From the NCBI RefSeq assembly GCF_030147005.1, contig NZ_JASLAW010000022.1, positions 1 through 46,564 of the forward strand: a DNA stretch of 46,564 bases, given 5' to 3'. Position numbers and translations under genes: made by a program. The DNA is from Pseudomonas sp. GTDB lineage: Bacteria; Pseudomonadota; Gammaproteobacteria; Pseudomonadales; Pseudomonadaceae. The stretch's first letter is position 1; every line of letters begins with the position of its first letter. This document shows positions 34,986-43,482 of this stretch, in pieces. A model generated the notes under the pieces. That model was not told the DNA's origin. It saw only the letters and a program-made list of their open reading frames with translations, and ran no database searches.

Positions 34986-35356
34986 TGCCCGAGCGGTCCC
35001 GTGCACAAAGCGGCAAGGATGCCGAACTCCACGCTCTGAGCTATCTGCAACAACAGGGTCTGCGCCTTCTGGCGCAGAACTGGTTATGTAAACGCGGAGA
35101 GCTTGATCTGGTCATGCTTGACGGCGATACAGTAGTATTCGTCGAAGTCCGCTACAGAAAACACGCACAATGGGGTGGCGCGCTCGCCAGTATCGACGGG
35201 CGCAAGCGTCAGAAGCTGATACTCGCTGCGCAGTATTTCCTGATAAAAGAGCATCGCTGGGCCGACAGCCCCTGCCGTTTCGATGTGGTTGCCATAGAAA
35301 GCACACCGTCGGGCCCTGCTGATCTGAATTGGCTCAAAGATGCCTTCGACAGCTGA
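34985..35356 (+). CDS. YraN family protein (UPF0102, endonuclease-like fold)
   Basis: The product (123 residues) has the YraN pattern: GKDAELHALSYLQQQGLRLL, then RGELDLVMLDGDTVVFVEVRYR and RFDVVAI. The acidic residues and E-x-K-like (EVR) segment resemble the Holliday-junction-resolvase/restriction endonuclease fold. The exact activity is not established for the family. The ATG shares a base with the lpoA stop (TGATG); the frame upstream to 34931 belongs to lpoA. Confidence 0.93.
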   Translation: MPERSRAQSGKDAELHALSYLQQQGLRLLAQNWLCKRGELDLVMLDGDTVVFVEVRYRKHAQWGGALASIDGRKRQKLILAAQYFLIKEHRWADSPCRFDVVAIESTPSGPADLNWLKDAFDS

Positions 35357-35448
35357 TACACCCGGCACCTTCACCACACACTTTTGCTCTTTGCTTTGCG
35401 GGCTGCACATTTCTGTGCCAAACAGCCGCGCTAATTAAGGTCACACAG

Positions 35449-36042
35449 ATGGACATGCAATCCCGAATTCGCCAGCTTTTCCAGGCCAGCATCGACACCA
35501 AGCAACAGGCGATGGACGTACTTGCACCGCACATCGAGCAAGCCAGTCAGGTCATGGTCAACGCATTGCTCAACGAAGGCAAAATGCTTTCGTGCGGTAA
35601 CGGCGGCTCGGCCGGTGACGCCCAGCATTTTTCCTCCGAGCTGCTCAACCGCTTCGAGCGCGAACGCCCGAGCCTGCCGGCGATCGCCCTGACCACCGAC
35701 ACGTCGACGATCACCTCGATCGCCAACGACTACAGCTATAACGAAATCTTCTCCAAACAGATCCGCGCCCTCGGCCAGCCGGGCGATGTGCTGCTGGCGA
35801 TTTCCACCAGTGGCAACTCGGCGAACATCATTCAAGCGATCCAGGCCGCACATGATCGCGAAATGATTGTCGTAGCATTGACCGGGCGCGATGGCGGCGG
35901 CATGGCTTCGTTGCTGTTGCCTGAGGACGTGGAGATTCGCGTCCCGGCCAATGTCACTGCACGCATTCAAGAAGTCCACCTGCTGGCGATCCACTGCCTG
36001 TGCGATCTGATCGACAGCCAATTGTTCGGGAGTGAAGAATGA
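35449..36042 (+). CDS. gmhA: SIS-domain phosphoheptose isomerase (GmhA/DiaA family)
   Basis: The product (197 residues) is a SIS-domain protein with LSCGNGGSAGDAQHFSSELL (about 47-66), AISTSGNSANIIQAI and ALTGRDGGGMASL. It would convert sedoheptulose 7-phosphate to D-glycero-D-manno-heptose 7-phosphate for LPS core synthesis. The position between yraN and a BON lipoprotein is that of E. coli diaA, the DnaA-binding initiation factor, so the local orthologue relation may be DiaA. Sequence alone does not decide between enzyme and DnaA-binding roles. ATG 35449 follows AAGG by eight bases. Confidence 0.88.
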   Translation: MDMQSRIRQLFQASIDTKQQAMDVLAPHIEQASQVMVNALLNEGKMLSCGNGGSAGDAQHFSSELLNRFERERPSLPAIALTTDTSTITSIANDYSYNEIFSKQIRALGQPGDVLLAISTSGNSANIIQAIQAAHDREMIVVALTGRDGGGMASLLLPEDVEIRVPANVTARIQEVHLLAIHCLCDLIDSQLFGSEE

Positions 36043-36620
36043 CCGTTAACCGCCTCAGCCTTTTGGCCATCACGCTGTGCCTCGCCATCAGCGGCTGCAG
36101 CACGGCAATCACCGCTACACGGGACACCCCCATCCAGGACGACCGGGGCACACGCACCTTCGGCAGCACCATTGATGACTCGCTGATCGAAACCAAGGTC
36201 AAGGTCAACGTCGCCAAAGCGGCGACAGACTTGGGCAATGGCGCATCACGCATTGTGGTAACCAGCTTCAATGGCGTCGTACTGCTGGCCGGGCAAACCC
36301 CGCGCGAGGACCTCAAGGCCCAGGCTGAACAGGCTGCTTCGGCGGTGCAGCGGGTCAAGAAGGTGCACAACGAATTGCAGGTCATGGACCCGATCACGCT
36401 GCTGGCCATCAGCAACGATGCCCTGCTGACCACCAAGATCAAGGCACAGATGCTCACCGACAGTGCCGTTCCAGGCTCGCGTATCAAGATCGTCACCGAC
36501 AACGGCATCGTCTACATGATGGGCCTGCTGACCCAGGCTGAAGCCACTCGCGCAGCCAACCTGGTGCAGGGCGTGTCCGGCGTACAGAAAATCGTGAAGG
36601 TGTTCGAATACATCGACTGA
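36039..36620 (+). CDS. Dual-BON outer-membrane lipoprotein (DolP/YraP-like)
   Basis: The product (193 residues) has a lipobox in LAISGCS (C20) and two BON domains (about 48-115 and 125-190), each with a VV/VTS-NGVVLLAGQ or IVTDNGIVYMMGLL strand motif. It matches YraP/DolP, which binds anionic phospholipid at division sites and supports outer-membrane integrity in E. coli. The start overlaps the gmhA stop (ATGA). Co-location with lpoA fits an envelope role. The gene ends at a strong terminator. Confidence 0.9.
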   Translation: MTVNRLSLLAITLCLAISGCSTAITATRDTPIQDDRGTRTFGSTIDDSLIETKVKVNVAKAATDLGNGASRIVVTSFNGVVLLAGQTPREDLKAQAEQAASAVQRVKKVHNELQVMDPITLLAISNDALLTTKIKAQMLTDSAVPGSRIKIVTDNGIVYMMGLLTQAEATRAANLVQGVSGVQKIVKVFEYID

Positions 36621-36637
36621 TGTAACCGTCAGCCACA

Positions 36638-36676
36638 AAAAAGGGCGCCGTGCATTGACTGCACGGCGCCCTTTTT
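36638..36676. terminator. Bidirectional terminator between BON lipoprotein and OmpA-like genes
   Basis: A perfect 17-bp stem (36638-36654 with 36660-36676) surrounds a TTGAC loop, with A-run on one side and T-run on the other. It lies 17 bases after the BON gene stop and 12 bases after the convergent OmpA-like gene stop, so it can end both transcripts. Confidence 0.95.
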
Positions 36677-36688
36677 CGTGGCGATTGT

Positions 36689-37462
36689 TTACTGGTACTG
36701 CGAGTACGGGTTGCCCTGGAACTGATTGTTCTGTTGCGGCGCCTGCTGCTGAGCACCCGGCTGGCCGTATTGCTGGCCTGGGATCGGGCCAAGGTTCACT
36801 TCTACGCGACGGTTCTGGGCACGGCCATTGACGTCACCGTTACTGGCAATCGGATTATCCGGGCCGGCACCGCGAGCGCTCAGGTTGGCGGCACTGACGC
36901 CTTGGGAGGTCAGGTAGTTGGCCACGCTCTGCGCACGGCGCTGGGAAAGGTCCATGTTCAACTGGCGGCTGCCGGTGCTGTCGGTGTAGCCAACGATCTG
37001 GATGGTGTTCTGGTTGAACTGCTTGAGGGAGCTGGCCAGGTTGTTCAGCGGCGTATAGAAGCTGCTGGAGATTGCGTCGGAGTTGGTGGCGAAGGTTATA
37101 TTGCCGGGCATGATCAATTTGATCTGATCACCCTGGCGCTGCACTTCAACCCCGGTATTGGCCATGCTTTCGCGCAGCTTTTTCTCTTGCTGGTCGGCGT
37201 AATAGCCATAGCCGGCAGCGCCGGCACCCGCAACGACTGCGCCAATCAGCGCGCCCTTGCCACGGTTGTTATGGTCGATGGCCGCACCGGCCAATGCCCC
37301 GGCCAGCGCGCCGAGGCCGCCGTACTTGGCGGTCTTGTTCATGCCGCTTTCGGAACCATTGCCGGCCTGTCCCTGGCTGCCGTCATAAGGATTAGGTGAA
37401 GCGCAGCCGGACAGCAGGGCTACGGCGGTGGCGACAACAAGCAGACGACGCGGAGTGAACAT
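36689..37462 (-). CDS. OmpA-family lipoprotein (YiaD-like)
   Basis: The product (257 residues) starts at ATG 37462 behind TAGGAG at eight bases. It has a lipobox LLSGC (C20), a glycine/alanine-rich segment (about 48-90: KYGGLGALAGALAGAA and following) that may insert in or lie on the membrane, and an OmpA C-terminal peptidoglycan-binding domain (about 115-225). That domain shows IQIVGYTDSTGSRQLNMDLS, LSQRRAQSV and NRRVEVNL. A glutamine-rich tail ends the protein. It probably links the outer membrane to peptidoglycan. The frame runs upstream to 37633 without conserved sequence. Confidence 0.9.
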   Translation of the reverse strand: MFTPRRLLVVATAVALLSGCASPNPYDGSQGQAGNGSESGMNKTAKYGGLGALAGALAGAAIDHNNRGKGALIGAVVAGAGAAGYGYYADQQEKKLRESMANTGVEVQRQGDQIKLIMPGNITFATNSDAISSSFYTPLNNLASSLKQFNQNTIQIVGYTDSTGSRQLNMDLSQRRAQSVANYLTSQGVSAANLSARGAGPDNPIASNGDVNGRAQNRRVEVNLGPIPGQQYGQPGAQQQAPQQNNQFQGNPYSQYQ

Positions 37463-37976
37463 GAAGGAAGCTCCTACTTTTGCATTCTGTGATGCAGAGG
37501 ACATGGGCAATGGACCTGTGCGGGGTTTGGAACACGACAAGCGGTAAAAATTCCGCGTGCGCCGCCCTTGCAGCGATAAAAACGCCAGCCACTCTGAGTT
37601 CTGCGTTAACCGTAGCAGACACCGGCTGAACACGAGCCGGCGTTTTGCTGCAACGCTTGTCAGACACAGCTGCCGGCGATCAACCGCTTGACGCCTGAAG
37701 ACATCGAACCCGGGGTGTGTTTAAAAAGGGCTAATGTTTAGTTCATAAATTTTGGCCCTATGGCTTTCGTTTAACCGGCCTCGGTTCCGGGGCCGCCAAT
37801 AGCAGACGGACATGTCTTCCCCGCCCGCTTTTAACCATTTAATTCATAGTGTCAGGTCTGTCACTCGGGGGGTCACCCACACGTTTCTATCGTTATGTTT
37901 GCGTCGCGCCCATACCGCGACAGTAACTTGAGTTCCTTAATGGATCTGCTATAGATGTCGAGCTTCCAAAAGACGT
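37463..37976. other. Gene-poor, AT-richer stretch of about 0.5 kb
   Basis: I see no credible gene here. It holds the 5' region of the OmpA-like gene and a small hairpin CCGGCT-gaacacg-AGCCGG (37622-37640) followed by TTTT. A locally AT-rich block (about 37720-37770) and a stretch with several in-frame stops before the truncated decarboxylase follow. No remnant of the missing decarboxylase N-terminal part is visible in any frame, so that part was deleted rather than mutated in place. Confidence 0.6.
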
Positions 37977-38426
37977 ATGGAAATGTCGACGATCCGAACG
38001 TGGAAGGGCAATTACCCGGCTTTCATGAACCGTGGCGTCGAACAGTCTCGACGTTATCGCGCACTGCCGTTGTGGATGACATTGATAGCCTATGGCAAGG
38101 CCGGGTACAGGGAACTGATTGAGCGCCATTGCGGTTATGCCCAGCGTATCGCTTCATGGGTTGATGAGAGTCCCTGCTTTCAACTTTTATGTGAAGTCAG
38201 ATTGAATCTCCTGGTCTTTCGTTATTTCAAAGCCGGTTGCTCCGCCACCACGTTGGCTGAACTCAATAAACAGGTGCTGAGCAATCTCAACAGCAGTGGC
38301 GAACTGTATATCACCCCTACGACATACAAAGGTGAGTACGCGTTGCGTTTATCCATCAGTAATTGGATGACCCAAGAGGAAGATATTGATCGGGTGACCG
38401 CTGCGTTAAAACGCGCTGCCGATTGA
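37977..38426 (+). pseudogene. C-terminal remnant of a PLP-dependent decarboxylase
   Basis: The frame (149 residues) matches the C-terminal third of group II pyridoxal-dependent decarboxylases (aromatic amino acid, diaminobutyrate or glutamate type): MNRGVEQSRRYRALPLWMTL, AYGKAGYRELIERHC, LNLLVFRYF and LRLSISNWMTQEEDIDRV. Family members are around 450-500 residues. The PLP-binding lysine and the whole cofactor domain are missing and not found upstream. The upstream frame is closed by TAA at 37938. No clear ribosome site precedes the ATGs at 37977 or 37983. It ends 48 bases before an MFS transporter gene and probably once formed a unit with it. Confidence 0.75.
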
Positions 38427-38474
38427 TTTCCCCTCTGACTTATTAAACTTTCGATTCCACAAGGAAAGAAGCCC

Positions 38475-39686
38475 ATGTCTTCACAATCGTCCGCGAGCCA
38501 CGCGACTGGCAACGGGCTGTTCGGCCTGTTTTGCCTGGGCAGCTATTTACTCTCCCTGTCGTACGGCACTACGTTTCTATTGGCCATGAAGCTCAGGGAA
38601 AGTGGCGGCGGCGAGTCCGACGCCGGTACGATTATCTCGGTTGCTATGCTCAGCACGTTCCTGGCAGTCATATTTTCAGGCCACTTGACCGATCTGATCG
38701 GCGCTCCCAAAGCCATTGCGGCGGGTGCCGTGTTGCTGGCAGCGGCTTGCCTGGGCTTCGCAACCGTGCCTGCTTTCGGAGTAGCGCTGTTGGCCAGCGG
38801 CTTGATCCTGGGTTTTGGGTGGGGCGTGTTCTACACCCTTGGCCCGATCATTGTGGCGATGATCATAGAACCTGCCCGGCGCGTGAAGTATTTTGCGTTG
38901 CTGTCGGGCAGCATGATGAGCGGCATAGGCACGGGCCCTTTGGTGGGGCGAGCCGCCGAGGCGCTGGGCCATCCCGTGGAGTCGGCGTTTGTAGTGGCCG
39001 CTATCGCCAGCCTGGCAGGGGGGCTGGTGTTTTTCCTGCTCGGGCCGAACATCAAGCAACAACAAGCGCGACTTGGGCCGGTGACTGTGTGCAAGATCAG
39101 CGCCCGGGCAGCGCAGGCAGTGCTGGGTTCCAAGGCAGTATTTGCCATCATCATGGTCAGCCTCGGCGGCGCGATCTTCGGCGGGCTCTCAAGTTTCCAG
39201 ACCTCCTATGCCGCGCTTAACCATCTCGATTACTCGCTGTTCTTCCTGGGCTTCATGAGCGCGGCGATCTCCTGTCGCCTGCTGGTCGCGGGGTACATCG
39301 TCAAGCGCGATCCCTACCTGATGTCCAGCCTGTTGAGTGCACTCATGGTGGTTTCGGTATTGATGTTCACCTTCTTCGTACACTCGTCGGCGGCATATTT
39401 GCTGGCCGCCATTGTGCTCGGGGTAGGTTATGGTCTGACTTACTCTGTGATAAACGGGCTGGCAGCCAATGAAGCACCCGCCGGCCAAACCGCGCAGTCA
39501 TTGGTTTTATTCAGTCTCTCCTACTTTGTCGGCGTGTTCGGGTTTCCGTTGTTGGCCGGCAAAGTAATCGTCAACCATGGCATGTCGACGTTGCTCTATA
39601 TCATCCTGGTTGTCGCCTTGTGCAACTGGTCTATTACATTGGCGCGTCTTGTATGGCGACGAACAATGCTCGCCGCGACGGCGTAA
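38475..39686 (+). CDS. MFS transporter
   Basis: The product (403 residues) has 12 predicted TM helices and the MFS loop motif A as GHLTDLIGAPKAI between TM2 and TM3. It shows GLILGFGWGVFYTLGP in TM4 and a central loop near 190-215 that joins the two six-helix halves. It is probably a proton-driven exporter of a small molecule. AAGGAAAG lies before the ATG. It lies 48 bases after the decarboxylase remnant, so the original substrate may have been the amine product or the amino acid. A perfect 9-bp hairpin overlaps its stop codon (39675-39696). Confidence 0.85.
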   Translation: MSSQSSASHATGNGLFGLFCLGSYLLSLSYGTTFLLAMKLRESGGGESDAGTIISVAMLSTFLAVIFSGHLTDLIGAPKAIAAGAVLLAAACLGFATVPAFGVALLASGLILGFGWGVFYTLGPIIVAMIIEPARRVKYFALLSGSMMSGIGTGPLVGRAAEALGHPVESAFVVAAIASLAGGLVFFLLGPNIKQQQARLGPVTVCKISARAAQAVLGSKAVFAIIMVSLGGAIFGGLSSFQTSYAALNHLDYSLFFLGFMSAAISCRLLVAGYIVKRDPYLMSSLLSALMVVSVLMFTFFVHSSAAYLLAAIVLGVGYGLTYSVINGLAANEAPAGQTAQSLVLFSLSYFVGVFGFPLLAGKVIVNHGMSTLLYIILVVALCNWSITLARLVWRRTMLAATA

Positions 39687-39696
39687 CCGCCGTCGC
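39675..39696 (+). terminator. Hairpin over the MFS gene stop codon
   Basis: GCGACGGCG-taac-CGCCGTCGC is a perfect 9-bp stem with a four-base loop that includes part of the TAA stop. There is no T-run after it, so it may stabilise the 3' end or act with a weaker GCCCC/GGGGC hairpin at 39724-39741 rather than terminate alone. Confidence 0.5.
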
Positions 39697-40033
39697 TACA
39701 CTCAATGCCGACGCAGCATTGCCGCCCCTTTAAGACGGGGCCGGCAATCAGACTTGCGTCCTGGCGATAAGCACTGTCGCAGACAGCAGAGATAAAAACA
39801 GGCACTCACTTATCGAGCGCGGCACACGGCGCGGGCTCATCAAAGCCGAAGAGCTTTGGCTCGAGCAAGCGCGAGGCCGATTTTGTTGTGAGATACGCAC
39901 AACGTTTTCTACCCGCAAGGAGATGATGCCGAGTAACAGGTAAAACAGCGGCATCCGCTGCTAAGCTACGCAAACGCGACTGACTCCCCGGCAACGGCCA
40001 ACCCCGCAGCCAGTCGCTTTTGGAGCAGCCCCT
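39697..40033 (+). promoter_or_regulatory. pqi upstream region with inverted repeat and leader hairpin
   Basis: No gene is convincing in these 337 bases. CAGCGG-cat-CCGCTG (39946-39960) is a perfect inverted repeat that could be an operator. GCGACTG (39976-39982) and CAGTCGC (40011-40017) form a 7-bp outer stem enclosing a GC-rich loop with possible inner pairing (CCGG/GGCC). It is followed at once by TTTTGGAG, which is the ribosome site of the first pqi gene. The hairpin could therefore influence translation initiation. Confidence 0.45.
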
Positions 40034-40624
40034 ATGCCGAATCAGCAGGTCATCTGCGAACACTGCGACTGCGTGTACCAGAAAGTTGCCCTCGCCAAGC
40101 ATCAAAAAGCCCTGTGCATTCGCTGCGATGGGGTATTGCAGCGCTATAACGGCCTGTCGGTGCAACAGCGCCTCGCGTTGACGCTCACCGCTGCGGTGTT
40201 GTGGGCGTTCGCCAATTTTTACCCGGTGATGAGCATCAGCCTGAAAGGCCTGAAAAACAGCGCGACGCTCTGGGATTCGGTGGTGGCGCTGAGCCTGGGG
40301 CCAATCACGTTCATCGCGTTGGTGGCGGCGATTTCCATCATTATCGCGCCGGTTTTTCAGTTGCTGTTGCTGATCTGGGTGTTGAGTTTCGCCCTCGTCG
40401 GCAGGCGTTCACCGGCCTTCAAGTTGAGCATGCGCTGGCTGGAAGCACTCAGGCCCTGGAGCATGCTGGAGGTGTGCCTGTTGGGCGCGATGGTGGCCGT
40501 CTTCAAGCTGGCCGGCATGCTCGAGGTGATACCCGGCATAGGCCTGTTCGCGCTGGCCGCCCTCAGCCTTTTGCTGATCCGCATCGCCGGGCGCGATGTG
40601 CGCGACCTGTGGGACACCCTATGA
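40034..40624 (+). CDS. PqiA-like membrane protein, first half
   Basis: The product (196 residues) has an N-terminal zinc-ribbon-like set of cysteines (C8, C11, C13, C28, C31) and four TM helices (about 48-190) of the paraquat-inducible A family. E. coli PqiA carries two such modules in one chain of about 417 residues; here each module is a separate gene. In the Pqi system PqiA is the inner-membrane partner of the PqiB needle that carries lipids across the periplasm. GGAG is eight bases before ATG 40034. The stop overlaps the next start (ATGA). Confidence 0.9.
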   Translation: MPNQQVICEHCDCVYQKVALAKHQKALCIRCDGVLQRYNGLSVQQRLALTLTAAVLWAFANFYPVMSISLKGLKNSATLWDSVVALSLGPITFIALVAAISIIIAPVFQLLLLIWVLSFALVGRRSPAFKLSMRWLEALRPWSMLEVCLLGAMVAVFKLAGMLEVIPGIGLFALAALSLLLIRIAGRDVRDLWDTL

Positions 40625-41265
40625 ATTCCCCGCCCACCGCCCGCCAGCTCAACCTGTGCCTGTGTCACACCTGCGGCCAGCCCTGCGACATGCGCAGCGA
40701 ACCCACCGAGTGCGACCGCTGCGGTGCTCCCTTGCACCGGCGCAAGGTTCAGTCCTTGACCCGCACCTGGGCCTACCTGCTCACTGCGCTCGCCCTTTAT
40801 GTGCCGGCGAATGTATTGCCGGTGATGAACACCACCATGCTCGGCTCCGGGGCGGACAGCACTATCATGAGCGGCGTGCTGGAATTCTGGCAGCATGGCG
40901 CGTGGGACATCGCCCTGATCATTTTCATTGCCAGTATTGCCGTGCCCGGCATCAAGTTCGTGTCACTGGGGTTGCTGCTGATCACCGTGCAGCGCAATAG
41001 CCAATGGGCGCGCAAGGAACGCTCGAAGCTGTTTCGGTTCATCGAGCTGATCGGTTACTGGTCGATGCTGGATGTGATCGTGGTCGCGCTTGTAGCCGCG
41101 TTGGTGAAGTTCCAGGCGCTGGGCACCATAGAGCCGCGCCTGGGTATTCTGTTTTTTGGTCTGGTGGTCGTGTTTACGATGTTGGCGGCCATGAGTTTCG
41201 ATCCCCGGCTGATCTGGGAAAATCCACACAATGAGGAGACCTCGGATGAGCTCGTCCAAGGCTGA
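40621..41265 (+). CDS. PqiA-like membrane protein, second half
   Basis: The product (214 residues) repeats the architecture of the preceding gene: cysteines C13, C15, C18, C22, C31 and C34, then four TM helices (about 48-200), with ALYVPANVLPVMNTTMLGSG and MLDVIVVALVAALVKFQALG as family segments. It is translationally coupled to the first half and overlaps pqiB by 20 bases. The two products probably associate to recreate the eight-helix PqiA. Confidence 0.9.
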   Translation: MNSPPTARQLNLCLCHTCGQPCDMRSEPTECDRCGAPLHRRKVQSLTRTWAYLLTALALYVPANVLPVMNTTMLGSGADSTIMSGVLEFWQHGAWDIALIIFIASIAVPGIKFVSLGLLLITVQRNSQWARKERSKLFRFIELIGYWSMLDVIVVALVAALVKFQALGTIEPRLGILFFGLVVVFTMLAAMSFDPRLIWENPHNEETSDELVQG

Positions 41266-42895
41266 CACACCCGCAGGGCAACCCGAGATCAAGACACGTC
41301 GCTTCAGCGTTTCGCTGGTATGGATCGTGCCGATTGTCGCCGTGCTGGTGGGTCTGTCGCTGGTGGTTCACAGCATGCTGCAACAAGGGCCGACCATCAC
41401 CCTCAACTTCAAGACCGGCAGCGGGCTGGTCGCCAACAAGACCGAGGTCAAGTACCGCAACGTGGTCATCGGCCAGGTGACCGGTGTTGCCTTGAGCGAT
41501 GACCAGAAAAGCGTCAACGCCACCGTCGAACTGGTCAAGCAGGCCGAAAGCTTCACCCGTGAAGACTCAAAGTTCTGGGTAGTGCGCCCGCGCATCGGTG
41601 CCGGTGGCGTGTCCGGCATTGATACCTTGCTGTCCGGCGACTACATCGGTGCGGATATTGGCCAATCCAATACCCGTGCCAGGCAGTTCATCGGCTTGGA
41701 GAACCCACCGCCGATCACCTACGGCGAGCCCGGCAAACGCTTTACCCTGCATACCCAGGACCTGGGGTCGCTGGATATCGGCTCGCCGGTCTATTACCGC
41801 AAAATCCCGGTCGGTCAGGTCGTTGCCTACCAATTGGACAGCGAAGGCAAGGGCGTGAATATCGAGGTGTTCGTGCATGCGCCCAATGATGCGTACGTCA
41901 CCGAAAACACACGTTTCTGGAACGCCAGCGGTGTCGATCTCAGCGTCGGTGCCAACGGCTTTGAGATGAAGACCGAATCGTTGTCGTCCATGTTGATGGG
42001 CGGGATCTCCTTCCTGGCACCGCCCTACAGCCCCAACGACAAGCCCGCCGAGGAAAGTCGCAACTTTGAGCTGTTCGAAGACCAGCAAAGTGCCCTCGCC
42101 CCGCCCAATGGCGAAGGGCAATACATGGTGCTTCGTTTTGATCAGGCCTTGCGCGGGCTGAAAGTCGGCGCGCCGGTGGAATTTCTCGGTGTTGAATTCG
42201 GCAGGGTCGTTTCGATCAACCTGGATTTCGATGCCCGCAAACGCAGCTTTCCGGTCAACGTCGGCATCGTGATCTATCCGCAACTGCTTGGCCAGGCACA
42301 TACCAAGCTGCTCAAGGCGATGAACCACAAACCTGATGATGAGGCGGCCGGCGTGCGCCTGATCGGCAGTTTCATCGAAAACGGCCTGCGCGCCCAGGCT
42401 CGCAGCGGCAACCTGCTGACCGGCCAGCTCTACATCGCCCTGGACTTTTACCCCAAGGCCGAGAAAGTCGCGTTTGACCCGAACCAGCGCCCCGTGGGCA
42501 TTCCCACTCTCCCGGGCAACCTCGAACAACTGCAGGAGAAATTCGAAGGCATCGTCAACAAGATCAGCCAGTTGCCAGTCGAGCGCATCGCCGGCAACCT
42601 CGACGCCAGCCTCGTCGAGCTGCGCAAGGGTCTCGCCCAATTCAATGCCAAGACCCTGCCCGGCGTGCAGACAACCCTGGGCGACGTGAGCAAGACCCTG
42701 CAGTCGGCCAGTTCAACCCTGGCCGAAGACTCGCCGCAACGCGAGCAACTGACCCAGACCCTGGACGAACTGGCGCGCATGTCGCGCTCCTTGCGCGAAC
42801 TCTCGGATTACCTGGGCCGGCATCCGGAGTCGCTGATCCGCGGTCGCGCCGAGAATGCCGCGCCCCTGGACCTGCAAGGGCCACCTCGCAAATGA
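41246..42895 (+). CDS. pqiB: PqiB, MCE-domain intermembrane lipid transport protein
   Basis: The product (549 residues, close to E. coli PqiB) has an N-terminal TM helix (about 22-42) and three MCE domains. These begin near ITLNFKTGSGLVANKTEVKY (about 50), KRFTLHTQDLGSLDIGSPVY (about 165) and YMVLRFDQALRGLKVGAPVE (about 290). A helical C-terminal region (about 420-530) follows, which in the family forms the needle-like coiled tube across the periplasm. GAGGAG precedes ATG 41246. It is thought to move phospholipids between membranes and is linked to membrane-stress tolerance. Confidence 0.92.
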   Translation: MSSSKADTPAGQPEIKTRRFSVSLVWIVPIVAVLVGLSLVVHSMLQQGPTITLNFKTGSGLVANKTEVKYRNVVIGQVTGVALSDDQKSVNATVELVKQAESFTREDSKFWVVRPRIGAGGVSGIDTLLSGDYIGADIGQSNTRARQFIGLENPPPITYGEPGKRFTLHTQDLGSLDIGSPVYYRKIPVGQVVAYQLDSEGKGVNIEVFVHAPNDAYVTENTRFWNASGVDLSVGANGFEMKTESLSSMLMGGISFLAPPYSPNDKPAEESRNFELFEDQQSALAPPNGEGQYMVLRFDQALRGLKVGAPVEFLGVEFGRVVSINLDFDARKRSFPVNVGIVIYPQLLGQAHTKLLKAMNHKPDDEAAGVRLIGSFIENGLRAQARSGNLLTGQLYIALDFYPKAEKVAFDPNQRPVGIPTLPGNLEQLQEKFEGIVNKISQLPVERIAGNLDASLVELRKGLAQFNAKTLPGVQTTLGDVSKTLQSASSTLAEDSPQREQLTQTLDELARMSRSLRELSDYLGRHPESLIRGRAENAAPLDLQGPPRK

Positions 42896-42909
42896 CCATT
42901 GGAGCCGCC

Positions 42910-43470
42910 ATGACATTGCCGTTGAAAATCACCCTGGTGACCGCCCTGCTGCTGCTCGCGGCGTGCCGCAGCGAGCCGATTGCATTCCACACCCTGACCC
43001 CGGCGCACTGGAATCACGCCACGCGCTCGGATACCGGCGGCATCCGCGTTGAAAGCATCAGCGTGCCGCCTCAGGTCGACCGGGCGCAGATCGTGATCCG
43101 CCAGGGCGACAGCGGCCTGGCGATTCTGGAAACCCAATGGTGGGCCGCCAGCCTTGCCGATGAACTGAGGAGCGCGCTGGTGGACCAGTTGGCCAGCAGC
43201 GATGCCCAACAACCCGTGTCGTTGCGTGTGGAGGTGCAGCGCTTCGATTCGGTGCCCGGGCAGTACGCGCTGCTCGACGTGCGTTGGCGCCTCAGGCCGG
43301 CCGGCGGCGGTGATCGCTCCGGGCTGACCTGCCGCTCAACCTTGCAAACGCAAGCGGGCCCGAGCATCGATGATGTGGTAGTGGCGCATCAGAACAACCT
43401 CAAGCGCTTCGCCGCACTGATCAACAGCGCCGCCGGCTCGTCCCTGAAGCAGTGTCCGAACGCCCAATGA
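42910..43470 (+). CDS. pqiC: PqiC-like outer-membrane lipoprotein
   Basis: The product (186 residues) has a lipobox LLAAC (C19) and the PqiC/ABC-transport-auxiliary domain: IRVESISVPPQVDRAQIVIR, WWAASLADELRSALVDQL and a disulfide-capable C-terminal part. It would anchor the PqiB needle at the outer membrane. I prefer ATG 42910, which follows TTGGAG at good spacing, over the in-frame ATG 42892 that overlaps the pqiB stop (ATGA). It completes the pqi operon. Confidence 0.88.
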   Translation: MTLPLKITLVTALLLLAACRSEPIAFHTLTPAHWNHATRSDTGGIRVESISVPPQVDRAQIVIRQGDSGLAILETQWWAASLADELRSALVDQLASSDAQQPVSLRVEVQRFDSVPGQYALLDVRWRLRPAGGGDRSGLTCRSTLQTQAGPSIDDVVVAHQNNLKRFAALINSAAGSSLKQCPNAQ

Positions 43471-43482
43471 GCGGCCGCGCAA

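Noticed and set aside
37954..38058. Alternative short frame from ATG 37954 before the decarboxylase remnant
   Set aside because: The first residues look protein-like, but the frame lacks a ribosome site, resembles nothing I recognise and soon overlaps the clear decarboxylase frame in another phase.
39748..39954. 68-codon minus-strand frame upstream of the pqi operon
   Set aside because: The N terminus is hydrophobic, but there is no convincing ribosome site or recognisable family, and it covers a region better read as an intergenic control segment.
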